Shown here piece after piece: positions 18,501-25,906 of a stretch of DNA of 54,682 nt. The DNA comes from Flavobacteriales bacterium. Its GTDB lineage: Bacteria > Bacteroidota > Bacteroidia > Flavobacteriales_D > Parvicellaceae. Each line of letters opens with the position of its first letter. Within the stretch, counting starts at the first letter, position 1. The notes beneath the pieces were generated by a model that saw only the letters and a list, made by a program, of their open reading frames with translations, made no database searches and was not told where the DNA came from. The position numbers and the translations under genes were made by a program. The stretch covers positions 1 to 54,682 of the forward strand of contig JAQXDK010000045.1 in NCBI GenBank assembly GCA_029251405.1. The letters run 5' to 3'.

Positions 18501-18725
18501 AGTTTTCAAGCTCAATTTTTAATACCTATGGCTATTTCTGTAGCATATGGTGTTTTATTTGGCACCCTAATACTTCTTATTTATTTCCCACCATTAATTT
18601 TATATTTTAACGATATAAAAAGAACTAAGAAATGGATTTGGGAAGGCGGAAAAATTGCTCCAACCTGGGATGAAGTAGAGCCAGTTATTGAAAATCTTAA
18701 AAGAGTTAAAGAGTTTGAAGAATAA
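15543..18725 (+). CDS. RND efflux pump permease (AcrB/MexB superfamily)
   Basis: 1060 residues, full length for the family, with the usual 12 membrane segments in two halves, each with a large periplasmic loop. Residues of about 400-412 (GILVDDGIVIAEN) hold the paired Asp of the proton relay; the matching second-half helix has GILVNDAVVMLDQ. The N-terminus FPIWANALIVITGIAGVLSL and the early FITVAYPGASPKEVEEGI are typical. The substrate cannot be told: the MmpL and HME (metal) subclasses look unlikely, but drug or lipid export is open. It overlaps the TolC gene. Confidence 0.93.
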   Translation: MKKLIAYFIKFPIWANALIVITGIAGVLSLLMMPKSFFPEMNPNRVFITVAYPGASPKEVEEGITTKIEESLNGIQGVKEITSKSSENLSNITVTGVEGIDVDKMLQDVKNSVDGISQFPSGAERPLVFAQTSRGMGGLSNVVGFYSLYGTDDLWELKKIAEKVEQDLLSSKEISQIDVVGYPPVIIAVDIRENDLLKYGLSFNYISNVIKSSNIDLSGGSVKTDDEEIIIRSMNRSTDPEKVKETVIFAQPNGDLIKLKDIADVKLDFSEIPLKNYVNGKRGVSFIVKKTTDEDLDKIASEMTNYIEDFNKKQENFQMRSLFQFADLLDQRIDTLSYNLVIGLFLVCFVLGLFLSLRLSLWVAFGIPFSFIGMISFGIMYGMTINMISLFGMILVVGILVDDGIVIAENIYAHFERGKSPMKAALDGTTEVMNAVFTSVLTTVFAFSTLLFVGGEMEMMQEMAFSVIACLLFSLVEAFLILPSHLASKKILNRNNKKNGKLRHKLEKGVNIVRDSYGNLLEKILKRHRLHVWGPMGFIGLVILLFNFGFIRWTFFPSIPFDSILVEFTYQPGERETRTEKFLWYCDSIVDDYNKELMTRYNDTIITYKAISVGSTENLGEVGSHVGSVRISVKENEHISTIDMSNELKKKFPKDSTRFLEKFTVGGQQRFGKAVSISLQSENGDDLQNAANWMKDQLGSFPEVKNVLDNSGIGNRELHLELKNKAYLLGLNELTISNQIRQGFFGQEVQRLIKGRDEVKIWLRYPLKDRNSVGDIENTRIKTENGQEFPLRELADYSIKRGKIKINHIDGKKEVRVDASLTDAELSGQVNSQIKKEILPKMSELFPNVDFQIKGQAERAADSGMRLGIAFLISIILIMVTISLNFKSFYQSRLILMVVPVGIFSALLGHGIVGKPFSTLSVWGVVALVGILVNDAVVMLDQYNKNLALGMGMKEAVLKAGKSRFRAIILTTITTVAGLYPLILEESFQAQFLIPMAISVAYGVLFGTLILLIYFPPLILYFNDIKRTKKWIWEGGKIAPTWDEVEPVIENLKRVKEFEE

Positions 18726-20031
18726 ATTACTTTTCATATTGTTTTTGGTTCCCTTCTTGGGCTTCTCACAAGACTCTCTAAGTCTAAGTAAAGCTATTGA
18801 GATTGGTTTACAAAAAAACTACGATATTAGGTTAACACAAAAAAATGTGGAAATCAATTCTCTATTTAATAATTGGGGAGAAGCGGGAAGACTTCCTCAG
18901 TTAAATGTTAATTTAGGTCAAAACAATTCTATTTCAGATCAAAGAAAAAATCCAATTTCGTTTGCTCCTTTCCTTTTCCAATCAAACGATGTTAGCGGGA
19001 ATATAGCAATGAATTGGACTATTTTTAATGGATTTGGTGTCAAAGCAAATAAAATAAAACTAGAGCAACTCCAGCTTCAAAGTGAAAATACAGCAACTCT
19101 TGCAGTTGAAAATACTATTCACGGAATAATTTTAGCTTATTATCAATCCAAGATGCAAATGGAGCAACTAAAATTATTAGAAAATATTGTAAAACTAACA
19201 AGTGAAAAATATGCACAACAACTTATAAAAAGTAATATTGGAGTTGGTGTAAAATTTGACTTGCTTCAATACGAGGGTAATTTATACACTGATAGTTCCA
19301 ACAAATACTTACAAGAATTAAATTTTAAAAATTCAGTTAGAAATCTTAATCTAATTATGGGAGAAGAAGTTGAAAAAAATTGGATTTTAAGTTCTGATAT
19401 TAAACCTGAATTAACAAAAAAAGATTTAGCTGTTCTCAAAAAAGAAATGCTATCAAATAACACCAATATCAAAAATCAATTTATAAATATTGCATTAACT
19501 CAGCAAGATATTTCTATAGCTAAGTCTCAATTCTATCCAGTTATAAATTTCAGTGGTGGACTGAATTCTAGCTTTGGCCAACTGAGCACCAACGATGCAA
19601 ATTCTCCAATTAGAAAAGCAGGAAGCAGAAATTTAAATTATTACGGAAACTTTACTTTAAACTTTAAAATTTATGACGGTGGAAAGGTTAAAAGAGGCAT
19701 CAAGGCATTACAGATTCAGAATGAAGTGGATCAGTTACAAATGGCACAAATGACAGAACAATTAAATTTTGAATTGACCAATGCTTTTGAGCTCTATCAG
19801 ACTAGAATAAAAATATTTGATTTGACACAAAAAGCATTTTTAGTTTCAAAAAATAATTTAGAAATAGCAAAATTAAAAGAACAAAGTGGTCTCATAAATT
19901 CCTTCAATTTTAGAGATATTGAAATGGCATTTCTAACCTCTGGAGTTGCTCTTTATCAAGCAAGTTACGACTTACTAGAATCCAATGCTACCCTACTTAA
20001 AATGTCGGGAAAAATAATTCAAAATAATTAG
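18715..20031 (+). CDS. TolC-family outer-membrane channel (TTG start)
   Basis: About 438 residues from the proposed TTG at 18715. This start gives a clean signal peptide (MKNKLLFILFLVPFLGFSQ) and overlaps the pump stop by 11 bases; an alternative TTG at 18688 would add nine charged residues before it. Two outer-membrane-efflux repeats are visible: DSLSLSKAIEIGLQKNYDI early and QQDISIAKSQFYPVINFSGG in the second half, with long helical hairpins between. It completes the tripartite RND pump with the two genes upstream. Confidence 0.88.
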   Translation: MKNKLLFILFLVPFLGFSQDSLSLSKAIEIGLQKNYDIRLTQKNVEINSLFNNWGEAGRLPQLNVNLGQNNSISDQRKNPISFAPFLFQSNDVSGNIAMNWTIFNGFGVKANKIKLEQLQLQSENTATLAVENTIHGIILAYYQSKMQMEQLKLLENIVKLTSEKYAQQLIKSNIGVGVKFDLLQYEGNLYTDSSNKYLQELNFKNSVRNLNLIMGEEVEKNWILSSDIKPELTKKDLAVLKKEMLSNNTNIKNQFINIALTQQDISIAKSQFYPVINFSGGLNSSFGQLSTNDANSPIRKAGSRNLNYYGNFTLNFKIYDGGKVKRGIKALQIQNEVDQLQMAQMTEQLNFELTNAFELYQTRIKIFDLTQKAFLVSKNNLEIAKLKEQSGLINSFNFRDIEMAFLTSGVALYQASYDLLESNATLLKMSGKIIQNN

Positions 20032-20046
20032 GTTTTTTTTAACCTA

Positions 20047-20066
20047 ATAGTATGCGTGCATACTAT
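20047..20066. promoter_or_regulatory. Probable MarR operator upstream of marR-fadNAE
   Basis: ATAGTATGC-GT-GCATACTAT is a perfect inverted repeat with 9-bp arms and a 2-bp centre, the size expected for a winged-helix dimer. It lies 29 bp before the MarR-like start codon and just upstream of a possible -7 box (TATATTTA, 20074-20081), so binding would cover the promoter. Autoregulation and control of the fad genes is the simplest reading. Confidence 0.65.
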
Positions 20067-20095
20067 ATTTTTCTATATTTAGTTAAATATTTTTC

Positions 20096-20527
20096 ATGAA
20101 ACCTCAGGAAACAGTAGACTTTCATATTCGGTGGTCTTGGTATAATGTATCAAGAATGTATAACTCAAAAGCAAGTGAATTTGGGGGAAGTATGTCTATA
20201 GGTTATGCTTTATTGAATATTGATAAAGATGGCACACCTTCGACAAAATTGGGTCCCAAAATGGGAATGGAAGCAAGAAGTCTAACCAGAATGATAAAAA
20301 CTTTAGAAAAAAATGGTTGGATAGAAAAAAAAGAGGACTTCAAAGATAAAAGAATGGTAAATCTTCATCTTACAGAAGAGGGTCAAAAGATGAGAAATAA
20401 GTCTAGAAATTATGTAATAGAATTCAATAAAAAAATTCAAGAAGAAATTAATTCAAATGATTTAAAAACATGTTTTAATGTTCTAAATAAGGTAAATAAG
20501 ATAATTGATAGCAATAATATTTTTTAA
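20096..20527 (+). CDS. MarR-family transcriptional regulator of the fad operon
   Basis: 143 residues with a winged helix-turn-helix: LGPKMGMEARSLTRMIKTLE is the recognition region and KKEDFKDKRMVNLHLTEEG is the wing and following strand. The N-terminal VDFHIRWSWYNVSRMYN forms the dimer helix. It is six bases upstream of fadN and has a 20-bp palindrome in front, so it probably represses fadNAE and itself. A fatty-acid or acyl-CoA ligand is an inference from the neighbours. Confidence 0.88.
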   Translation: MKPQETVDFHIRWSWYNVSRMYNSKASEFGGSMSIGYALLNIDKDGTPSTKLGPKMGMEARSLTRMIKTLEKNGWIEKKEDFKDKRMVNLHLTEEGQKMRNKSRNYVIEFNKKIQEEINSNDLKTCFNVLNKVNKIIDSNNIF

Positions 20528-20533
20528 AGTACT

Positions 20534-22918
20534 ATGGTAAAAAACATAAAAAAAGTAGCTGTTTTAGGCTCTGGTATAATGGGTTCTGGAATCGCTTGTC
20601 ATTTAGCTAATATAGGATTAGATGTTTTACTATTAGACATGGTTCCAATTGGCGAAGAAGAAAATAAGAAGAGCAGTATCAGAAATAGTATCGTTAACAA
20701 TTCTTTGAAAAATTCCGTAAAATCAAAGCCTTCACCAATTTTCAATAAAGCTGTACTAAAGAATATTACTACAGGAAATTTTAGTGATGATTTTAAAAAA
20801 ATAAAAAATTACGATTGGATTATTGAAGTAGTTGTAGAAAGACTTGATATTAAAAATATAATCTTTGAAAAAGTAGATTTATATCGTAAAAAAGGAGCTT
20901 TAATTTCTAGTAATACATCTGGAATTCCCATTAGTTCAATGCTGGAAAATAGATCTGACGATTTTAAAGCTCATTTTTTCGGAAGTCATTTTTTCAATCC
21001 CGCAAGATATTTAAACTTATTAGAACTCATTCCATCTCCATTCACTAAAGAAGAAATCATCAAATTCATGATGAATTTTGGTGAGAAAATATTAGGAAAA
21101 ACTACTGTCTTATGTAAAGATACACCTGCTTTTATTGCTAACAGAATAGGTGTTTTTGCAATACAAGAGCTTTTTCATGTTGTAAAGCAAATGGAACTTT
21201 CTGTATCAGATGTAGATCTATTCACTGGCCCTATTATGGGAAGACCTAAGTCCGCTACCTTTAGAACATGTGACGTAGTAGGGTTAGACACCTTAATTCA
21301 TGTTGCAAATGGTGTAAAATCAAATTGTCCAGAGGATGAAAGAAATAAAGTATTTCAATTACCAGATTTCATTGTAAGTATGAAAAAAAACAATTGGTTA
21401 GGAAGTAAATCTGGCCAAGGATTTTACAAAAAAACAATAGATGAAAACAGAAAGAAAAAGATACTAGAACTTGATTTAGTTAATCTAAAATATAAAGAAT
21501 CAAAAAAATCAAAATACGAGACAATAGCCAAAGCAAAAAAAGTAGAAAAGCTCTCCAAAAGAATTCAAATTCTTTTTAATGGCGAAGATAAAGCTGGGGA
21601 GTTCTACAGAAAAATATTTGCTGGTATTTTCAGCTATTCCGCTTGTAGAACACCTGAAATATCAGACGACATCTATTCCATAGATCAAGCTATGAAAGCA
21701 GGGTTTGGTTGGGAAATGGGGCCTTTTGAATTGTGGGATGCAGTTGGTTTTCAATCTGGATTAAAATCCATATTAGCATCTAACTTAATAGTTCCAGATT
21801 GGATAAAGAATATTGCTGATAAAGAAAGTTTTTCGTTTTACAATTCCAATCAAGATGGGGAATTTTTTTACAATCATTCAAATACAACGTTTGATTTAAT
21901 TCCTGGATTTGCAGATACTATTTCACTAAACTATTTAAGTCAAACTAATTTAGTTTGGAAAAATAAAGAAGCTTCTATCATTAATCTTGGAGATGGAATA
22001 ATTAATGTGGCTTTTCACTCTAAAATGAATACCATTGGTAGTGAAATATTAGGTGCTCTTAATTATGCAATAGATTTATGTGAGGAAGGAAATTATAAGG
22101 GCATAGTTATTGCCAATGAAGGTGCAAATTTTTCTGCAGGAGCTAACGTGGGTATAATTTTTATGTTGGCAATGGAACAAGAATTTGAAGAGCTAGAGCT
22201 TGCTGTAAAGACATTTCAAAATACTACCATGCGACTGAGGTATTCACCTATTCCTATTGTTGCTGCTCCACATGGTTTGACACTTGGTGGTGGTTGTGAA
22301 ATTTGTTTGCATGCAGATAAGGTAATTGCTCACGCAGAAACTTACATGGGATTGGTTGAATTTGGTGTAGGATTAATACCAGGTGGTGGTGGAACAAAAG
22401 AAATGGCTCTTAGATTTTCAGATGGATTACGTCCAGGAGACATTAGAATAAACAGATTTAGAGACAATTTTCTAACTATTGGTCAAGCCAAAGTATCTAG
22501 TTCTGCAAAAGAAGCTATGGATCTTGGTTTTTTAAGAACAGGAACAGACGAAGTAATAATTTCTAAAAGCAATCAAATTGTTTATGCTAAACATGCTTGT
22601 CTGCAAATGGTTGAAGAAGGATATATCCAAAAAAATATTAGAAAAGACATTTCGGTTTTGGGTCAAGAAGGTCTCGGAATTGTCTACGCAGGTGCCCACT
22701 CTATGATGTCTGGGAACTATATGTCTAAGCACGATCAGCTAATTTCTGAAAAATTAGGATATGTTCTTGCAGGAGGAGACCTGTCTCAAATCACTGAGGT
22801 ATCTGAACAATATTTATTAGATATGGAACGAAAAGCTTTTATTGAATTGTGTAGTGAAAGAAAGACATTAGAAAGAATACAAAGCTTATTACAAACTGGT
22901 AAAATTTTAAGAAATTAA
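20534..22918 (+). CDS. fadN: 3-hydroxyacyl-CoA dehydrogenase / enoyl-CoA hydratase (FadN type)
   Basis: 794 residues. An NAD-binding Rossmann motif (VLGSGIMGSGIACHLANIG) at 11-29 and the HCDH domain to about 300 come first, then a second HCDH C-terminal domain, and an enoyl-CoA hydratase (crotonase) domain at about 480-700 with NEGANFSAGANV, GLTLGGGCEI and GLIPGGGGT. Both catalytic Glu positions of crotonases are filled (GGGCE, and LVEFGVGL). This order, dehydrogenase first and hydratase last, is that of Bacillus FadN and opposite to proteobacterial FadB. It catalyses the hydration and second oxidation steps of beta-oxidation. Second gene of marR-fadN-fadA-fadE. Confidence 0.92.
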   Translation: MVKNIKKVAVLGSGIMGSGIACHLANIGLDVLLLDMVPIGEEENKKSSIRNSIVNNSLKNSVKSKPSPIFNKAVLKNITTGNFSDDFKKIKNYDWIIEVVVERLDIKNIIFEKVDLYRKKGALISSNTSGIPISSMLENRSDDFKAHFFGSHFFNPARYLNLLELIPSPFTKEEIIKFMMNFGEKILGKTTVLCKDTPAFIANRIGVFAIQELFHVVKQMELSVSDVDLFTGPIMGRPKSATFRTCDVVGLDTLIHVANGVKSNCPEDERNKVFQLPDFIVSMKKNNWLGSKSGQGFYKKTIDENRKKKILELDLVNLKYKESKKSKYETIAKAKKVEKLSKRIQILFNGEDKAGEFYRKIFAGIFSYSACRTPEISDDIYSIDQAMKAGFGWEMGPFELWDAVGFQSGLKSILASNLIVPDWIKNIADKESFSFYNSNQDGEFFYNHSNTTFDLIPGFADTISLNYLSQTNLVWKNKEASIINLGDGIINVAFHSKMNTIGSEILGALNYAIDLCEEGNYKGIVIANEGANFSAGANVGIIFMLAMEQEFEELELAVKTFQNTTMRLRYSPIPIVAAPHGLTLGGGCEICLHADKVIAHAETYMGLVEFGVGLIPGGGGTKEMALRFSDGLRPGDIRINRFRDNFLTIGQAKVSSSAKEAMDLGFLRTGTDEVIISKSNQIVYAKHACLQMVEEGYIQKNIRKDISVLGQEGLGIVYAGAHSMMSGNYMSKHDQLISEKLGYVLAGGDLSQITEVSEQYLLDMERKAFIELCSERKTLERIQSLLQTGKILRN

Positions 22919-22921
22919 ATT

Positions 22922-24103
22922 ATGAAAACAGCGTATATTGTAGGTGGTTATAGATCAGCAGTTGGGAAATCATCCAAAGGAATTTTTCGTTTTACCAGAC
23001 CTGACGAAATGGGAAAGCAAGTAATTCAGCATTTACTTAAAGATTTTCCTAATCTAGATACTAAAAGAATTGACGACGTAATTGTTGGAAATGCAACCCC
23101 TGAAGGAGAGCAAGGTCTCAACCTAGCAAGAATGATTTCTTTAATGGGACTGGAAACTGATAAAGTTCCTGGAATGACGGTTAACAGATATTGTTCTTCA
23201 GGACTTCAGAGTATTGCTCTTGCAAAATATCAAATAGAAGCAGGAGCAGCAGACTGCATCATAGCTGGTGGAGTTGAATGCATGTCCCCTATTCCATTTG
23301 GCGGATGGAGAATAGTTCCTCATCCAAAAGCAAGTAAAGAAAACCCAGAATGGTATTGGGGTATGGGACTTACCGCAGAGGCTGTTGCAGAAAAGTATAA
23401 AGTAAGCCGGTCTGCCCAAGATGAATTTGCTTTAAACTCTCATATTAAGGCCATTTCAGCAATAGAAAAAGGGAAATTTAAAGATGAAATTGCTCCTATT
23501 AAAGTCCATCATATCTTCTTAAACGATAACGAAAAAAGACAAGAACAAAAGTATAGCGTTAATATTGATGAAGGACCAAGAAAAAATTCAAATATAGAAG
23601 CACTTTCTAAATTACGTCCCGTATTTAAAAATGGTGGTACAGTAACTGCAGGTAATTCCTCTCAAACTTCAGATGGTGCAGCGTTCGTTATGGTGATGTC
23701 TGAAAGTATGGTTAAAGAACTGAACATTACTCCTATTGCTAGATTGATTTCATACAAAGTAATAGGTTTAGAGCCAAAAATAATGGGTGTTGGGCCTTTA
23801 TACGCTATTCCTGAAGCCTTAAAAATGGCGGGATTAAAACTTAAAGACTTAGAACAAATTGAACTGAACGAAGCCTTTGCATCTCAATCTGTAGCAATTA
23901 TTAAAGAACTAGGACTAAATCCTGAACTAGTTAATGTTAACGGAGGAGCTATTGCCCTTGGACATCCCTTAGGATGCACTGGAGCTAAACTAAGTGTACA
24001 GTTATTCAATGAAATGAGACGAAGAAAACAAAAAATAGGTGCCGTAACTATGTGCGTGGGAACTGGTCAAGGTGCATGTGGAATATTTGAACTTTTAAAT
24101 TAA
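22922..24103 (+). CDS. fadA: Acetyl-CoA C-acyltransferase (3-ketoacyl-CoA thiolase)
   Basis: 393 residues, full thiolase length. The nucleophile Cys is in [15 protein letters not shown] (about residue 90), the His in [15 protein letters not shown] (about 345), and the second catalytic Cys in [12 protein letters not shown] (about 378). It cleaves 3-ketoacyl-CoA with CoA in the last step of beta-oxidation. It begins three bases after fadN and is followed five bases on by fadE, so the three are one operon. Confidence 0.94.
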   Translation: MKTAYIVGGYRSAVGKSSKGIFRFTRPDEMGKQVIQHLLKDFPNLDTKRIDDVIVGNATPEGEQGLNLARMISLMGLETDKVPGMTVNRYCSSGLQSIALAKYQIEAGAADCIIAGGVECMSPIPFGGWRIVPHPKASKENPEWYWGMGLTAEAVAEKYKVSRSAQDEFALNSHIKAISAIEKGKFKDEIAPIKVHHIFLNDNEKRQEQKYSVNIDEGPRKNSNIEALSKLRPVFKNGGTVTAGNSSQTSDGAAFVMVMSESMVKELNITPIARLISYKVIGLEPKIMGVGPLYAIPEALKMAGLKLKDLEQIELNEAFASQSVAIIKELGLNPELVNVNGGAIALGHPLGCTGAKLSVQLFNEMRRRKQKIGAVTMCVGTGQGACGIFELLN

Positions 24104-24108
24104 AATTA

Positions 24109-25905
24109 ATGAAGATAGAGGAAGATAAGATTATTAAAGGAGGTGAATTTCTTGTAAAAGAAACGAAACCAGAAGATGTTTTTATTAGAGAGGAATTTGG
24201 GGAAGAACAAATGATGATGCTCAGTGCAACAGTTGAGTTTTCAGAAAAAGAGGTGAAGCCCCACTTAATGCGATTTGAAAATAAAGAGTATTCTTTAGTA
24301 GAAGAACTCATGCGTAAAGCAGGTAACTTAGGTCTATTAGCTATTAATGTTCCTGAAAAATATCAGGGATTGGGAATGGGTTTTAATACAGGAATGCTTA
24401 TTTGTGAAGAAATATCCAGCTTATCTGGTTCTATTGCTACTGCATTCGGCGCTCATACTGGAATTGGAACACTACCCATTTTACTTTATGGAAATGAAGA
24501 GCAAAAAATGTATTATTTACCTAAAATCTCGTCTGGTGAATGGATGGCTTGCTACAACCTAACTGAACCGGATGCTGGATCCGACGCTAATTCGGGCAAA
24601 ACAAAAGCAGTTCTTACAGAAGATGAGAAACACTATGAAATTACAGGTCAAAAAATATGGATTTCAAATGCAGGTTTTGCACATGTTTTTATTGTCTTTG
24701 CTCGAATAGAAAACGATAAAAATATAACAGCATTTGTGTTTGAAAAAGATAAAGTAGAAGGATTAACATTAAATCCTGAAGAACACAAACTGGGAATTAG
24801 ATCATCATCTACAAGACAAGTTTTTTACAACAAAGTAAAAGTACCAACGTCTGCAATGTTGGGAAAACGAGAAGAAGGATTTAAAATAGCCATGAATGCT
24901 TTAAACGTAGGAAGAATAAAATTAGGTGTAGCAGTCACTGGAGCATCTAAAAGAATCATAAACTATGCTATTAATTACTCTAACGAACGTAAACAATTTA
25001 AAACTTCTATTTCTTCTTTCGGAGCTATTCAACATAAAATAGCAGAAATGGCTACTAAAATTTACGTAGCAGATGCTGCAAATTATAGAAGTGGACAAAA
25101 TATAGAAAATCATATTAAAAGATTAGAAGAAAGTGGAATCGATTCTCAAAAAGCAAAGCTATTAGGAGTTCAAGAATATTCTATTGAATGTGCTATTTTA
25201 AAAGTATTCTGTTCAGAAGTCGTTCAGTATGTTTCAGATGAAGCAGTACAAATATATGGAGGTATGGGTTTTTCAGCAGAATCAGAAGTAGAAGCTGCTT
25301 ACAGAGACGCTAGAATTTCTAGAATTTATGAAGGAACCAATGAAATAAATAGACTTCTAATTGTTAAAATGATTCTCAAAAAAGGAACTACTGGAGAAAT
25401 AGATTTAATGTCGTCGGTGAAAAGAGTAGCTAAAGAATTACTAACACTACCCACTTTTGAAAATACTTCTAAGGGACTGTTTACAGAAGAGAAAAAGGTT
25501 CTTAATAATTTGAAAAAAGCTGTTCTTTTAGTTGCTGGATCTGTGTCTGAAAAATTAGGTAATAAAATAGCTACAGAACAAGAAGTCATGATGAATATTG
25601 CAGATATGATTATTGAAACTTACGTACTAGAATCTGCATTGTTAAAAACAGAAAAGTTAGTGATGAAAAATGGAGAAAAAAATACAACAGAACAAATTGC
25701 AATGTGTATAAATTTCCAACACCAATCTGTAGAAAAAATAAGTAAAAATGGGAAAGAAGCGCTATATGCTATTTCTGAAGGAGACGAACAAAAAATTCTA
25801 CTTTTAGGACTAAAAAGATTTACAAAAATTAATGCTTCAAATCTTAAAGACAATAGAAGATTAATTGCTAAAAAACTTATTGAAACAAACAAATATTGCT
25901 TCTAA
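24109..25905 (+). CDS. fadE: Acyl-CoA dehydrogenase, long VLCAD-like form
   Basis: 598 residues, about 200 longer than short acyl-CoA dehydrogenases. The FAD enzyme core covers about 40-420: ACYNLTEPDAGSDANSGKT, IWISNAGFAHVFIVFARI, and the catalytic Glu in SRIYEGTNEINRL near residue 410. The extra C-terminal helical domain (about 430-598) resembles VLCAD-type enzymes, suggesting long-chain substrates. It makes trans-2-enoyl-CoA, feeding FadN. The fadN-fadA-fadE order matches the Bacillus fadNAE operon. Confidence 0.92.
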   Translation: MKIEEDKIIKGGEFLVKETKPEDVFIREEFGEEQMMMLSATVEFSEKEVKPHLMRFENKEYSLVEELMRKAGNLGLLAINVPEKYQGLGMGFNTGMLICEEISSLSGSIATAFGAHTGIGTLPILLYGNEEQKMYYLPKISSGEWMACYNLTEPDAGSDANSGKTKAVLTEDEKHYEITGQKIWISNAGFAHVFIVFARIENDKNITAFVFEKDKVEGLTLNPEEHKLGIRSSSTRQVFYNKVKVPTSAMLGKREEGFKIAMNALNVGRIKLGVAVTGASKRIINYAINYSNERKQFKTSISSFGAIQHKIAEMATKIYVADAANYRSGQNIENHIKRLEESGIDSQKAKLLGVQEYSIECAILKVFCSEVVQYVSDEAVQIYGGMGFSAESEVEAAYRDARISRIYEGTNEINRLLIVKMILKKGTTGEIDLMSSVKRVAKELLTLPTFENTSKGLFTEEKKVLNNLKKAVLLVAGSVSEKLGNKIATEQEVMMNIADMIIETYVLESALLKTEKLVMKNGEKNTTEQIAMCINFQHQSVEKISKNGKEALYAISEGDEQKILLLGLKRFTKINASNLKDNRRLIAKKLIETNKYCF

Positions 25906-25906
25906 A

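Noticed and set aside
20027-20048. Rho-independent terminator for tolC
   Set aside because: The 8-bp stem encloses the T-run as its loop; no T-run follows the stem, so it is not a canonical terminator.
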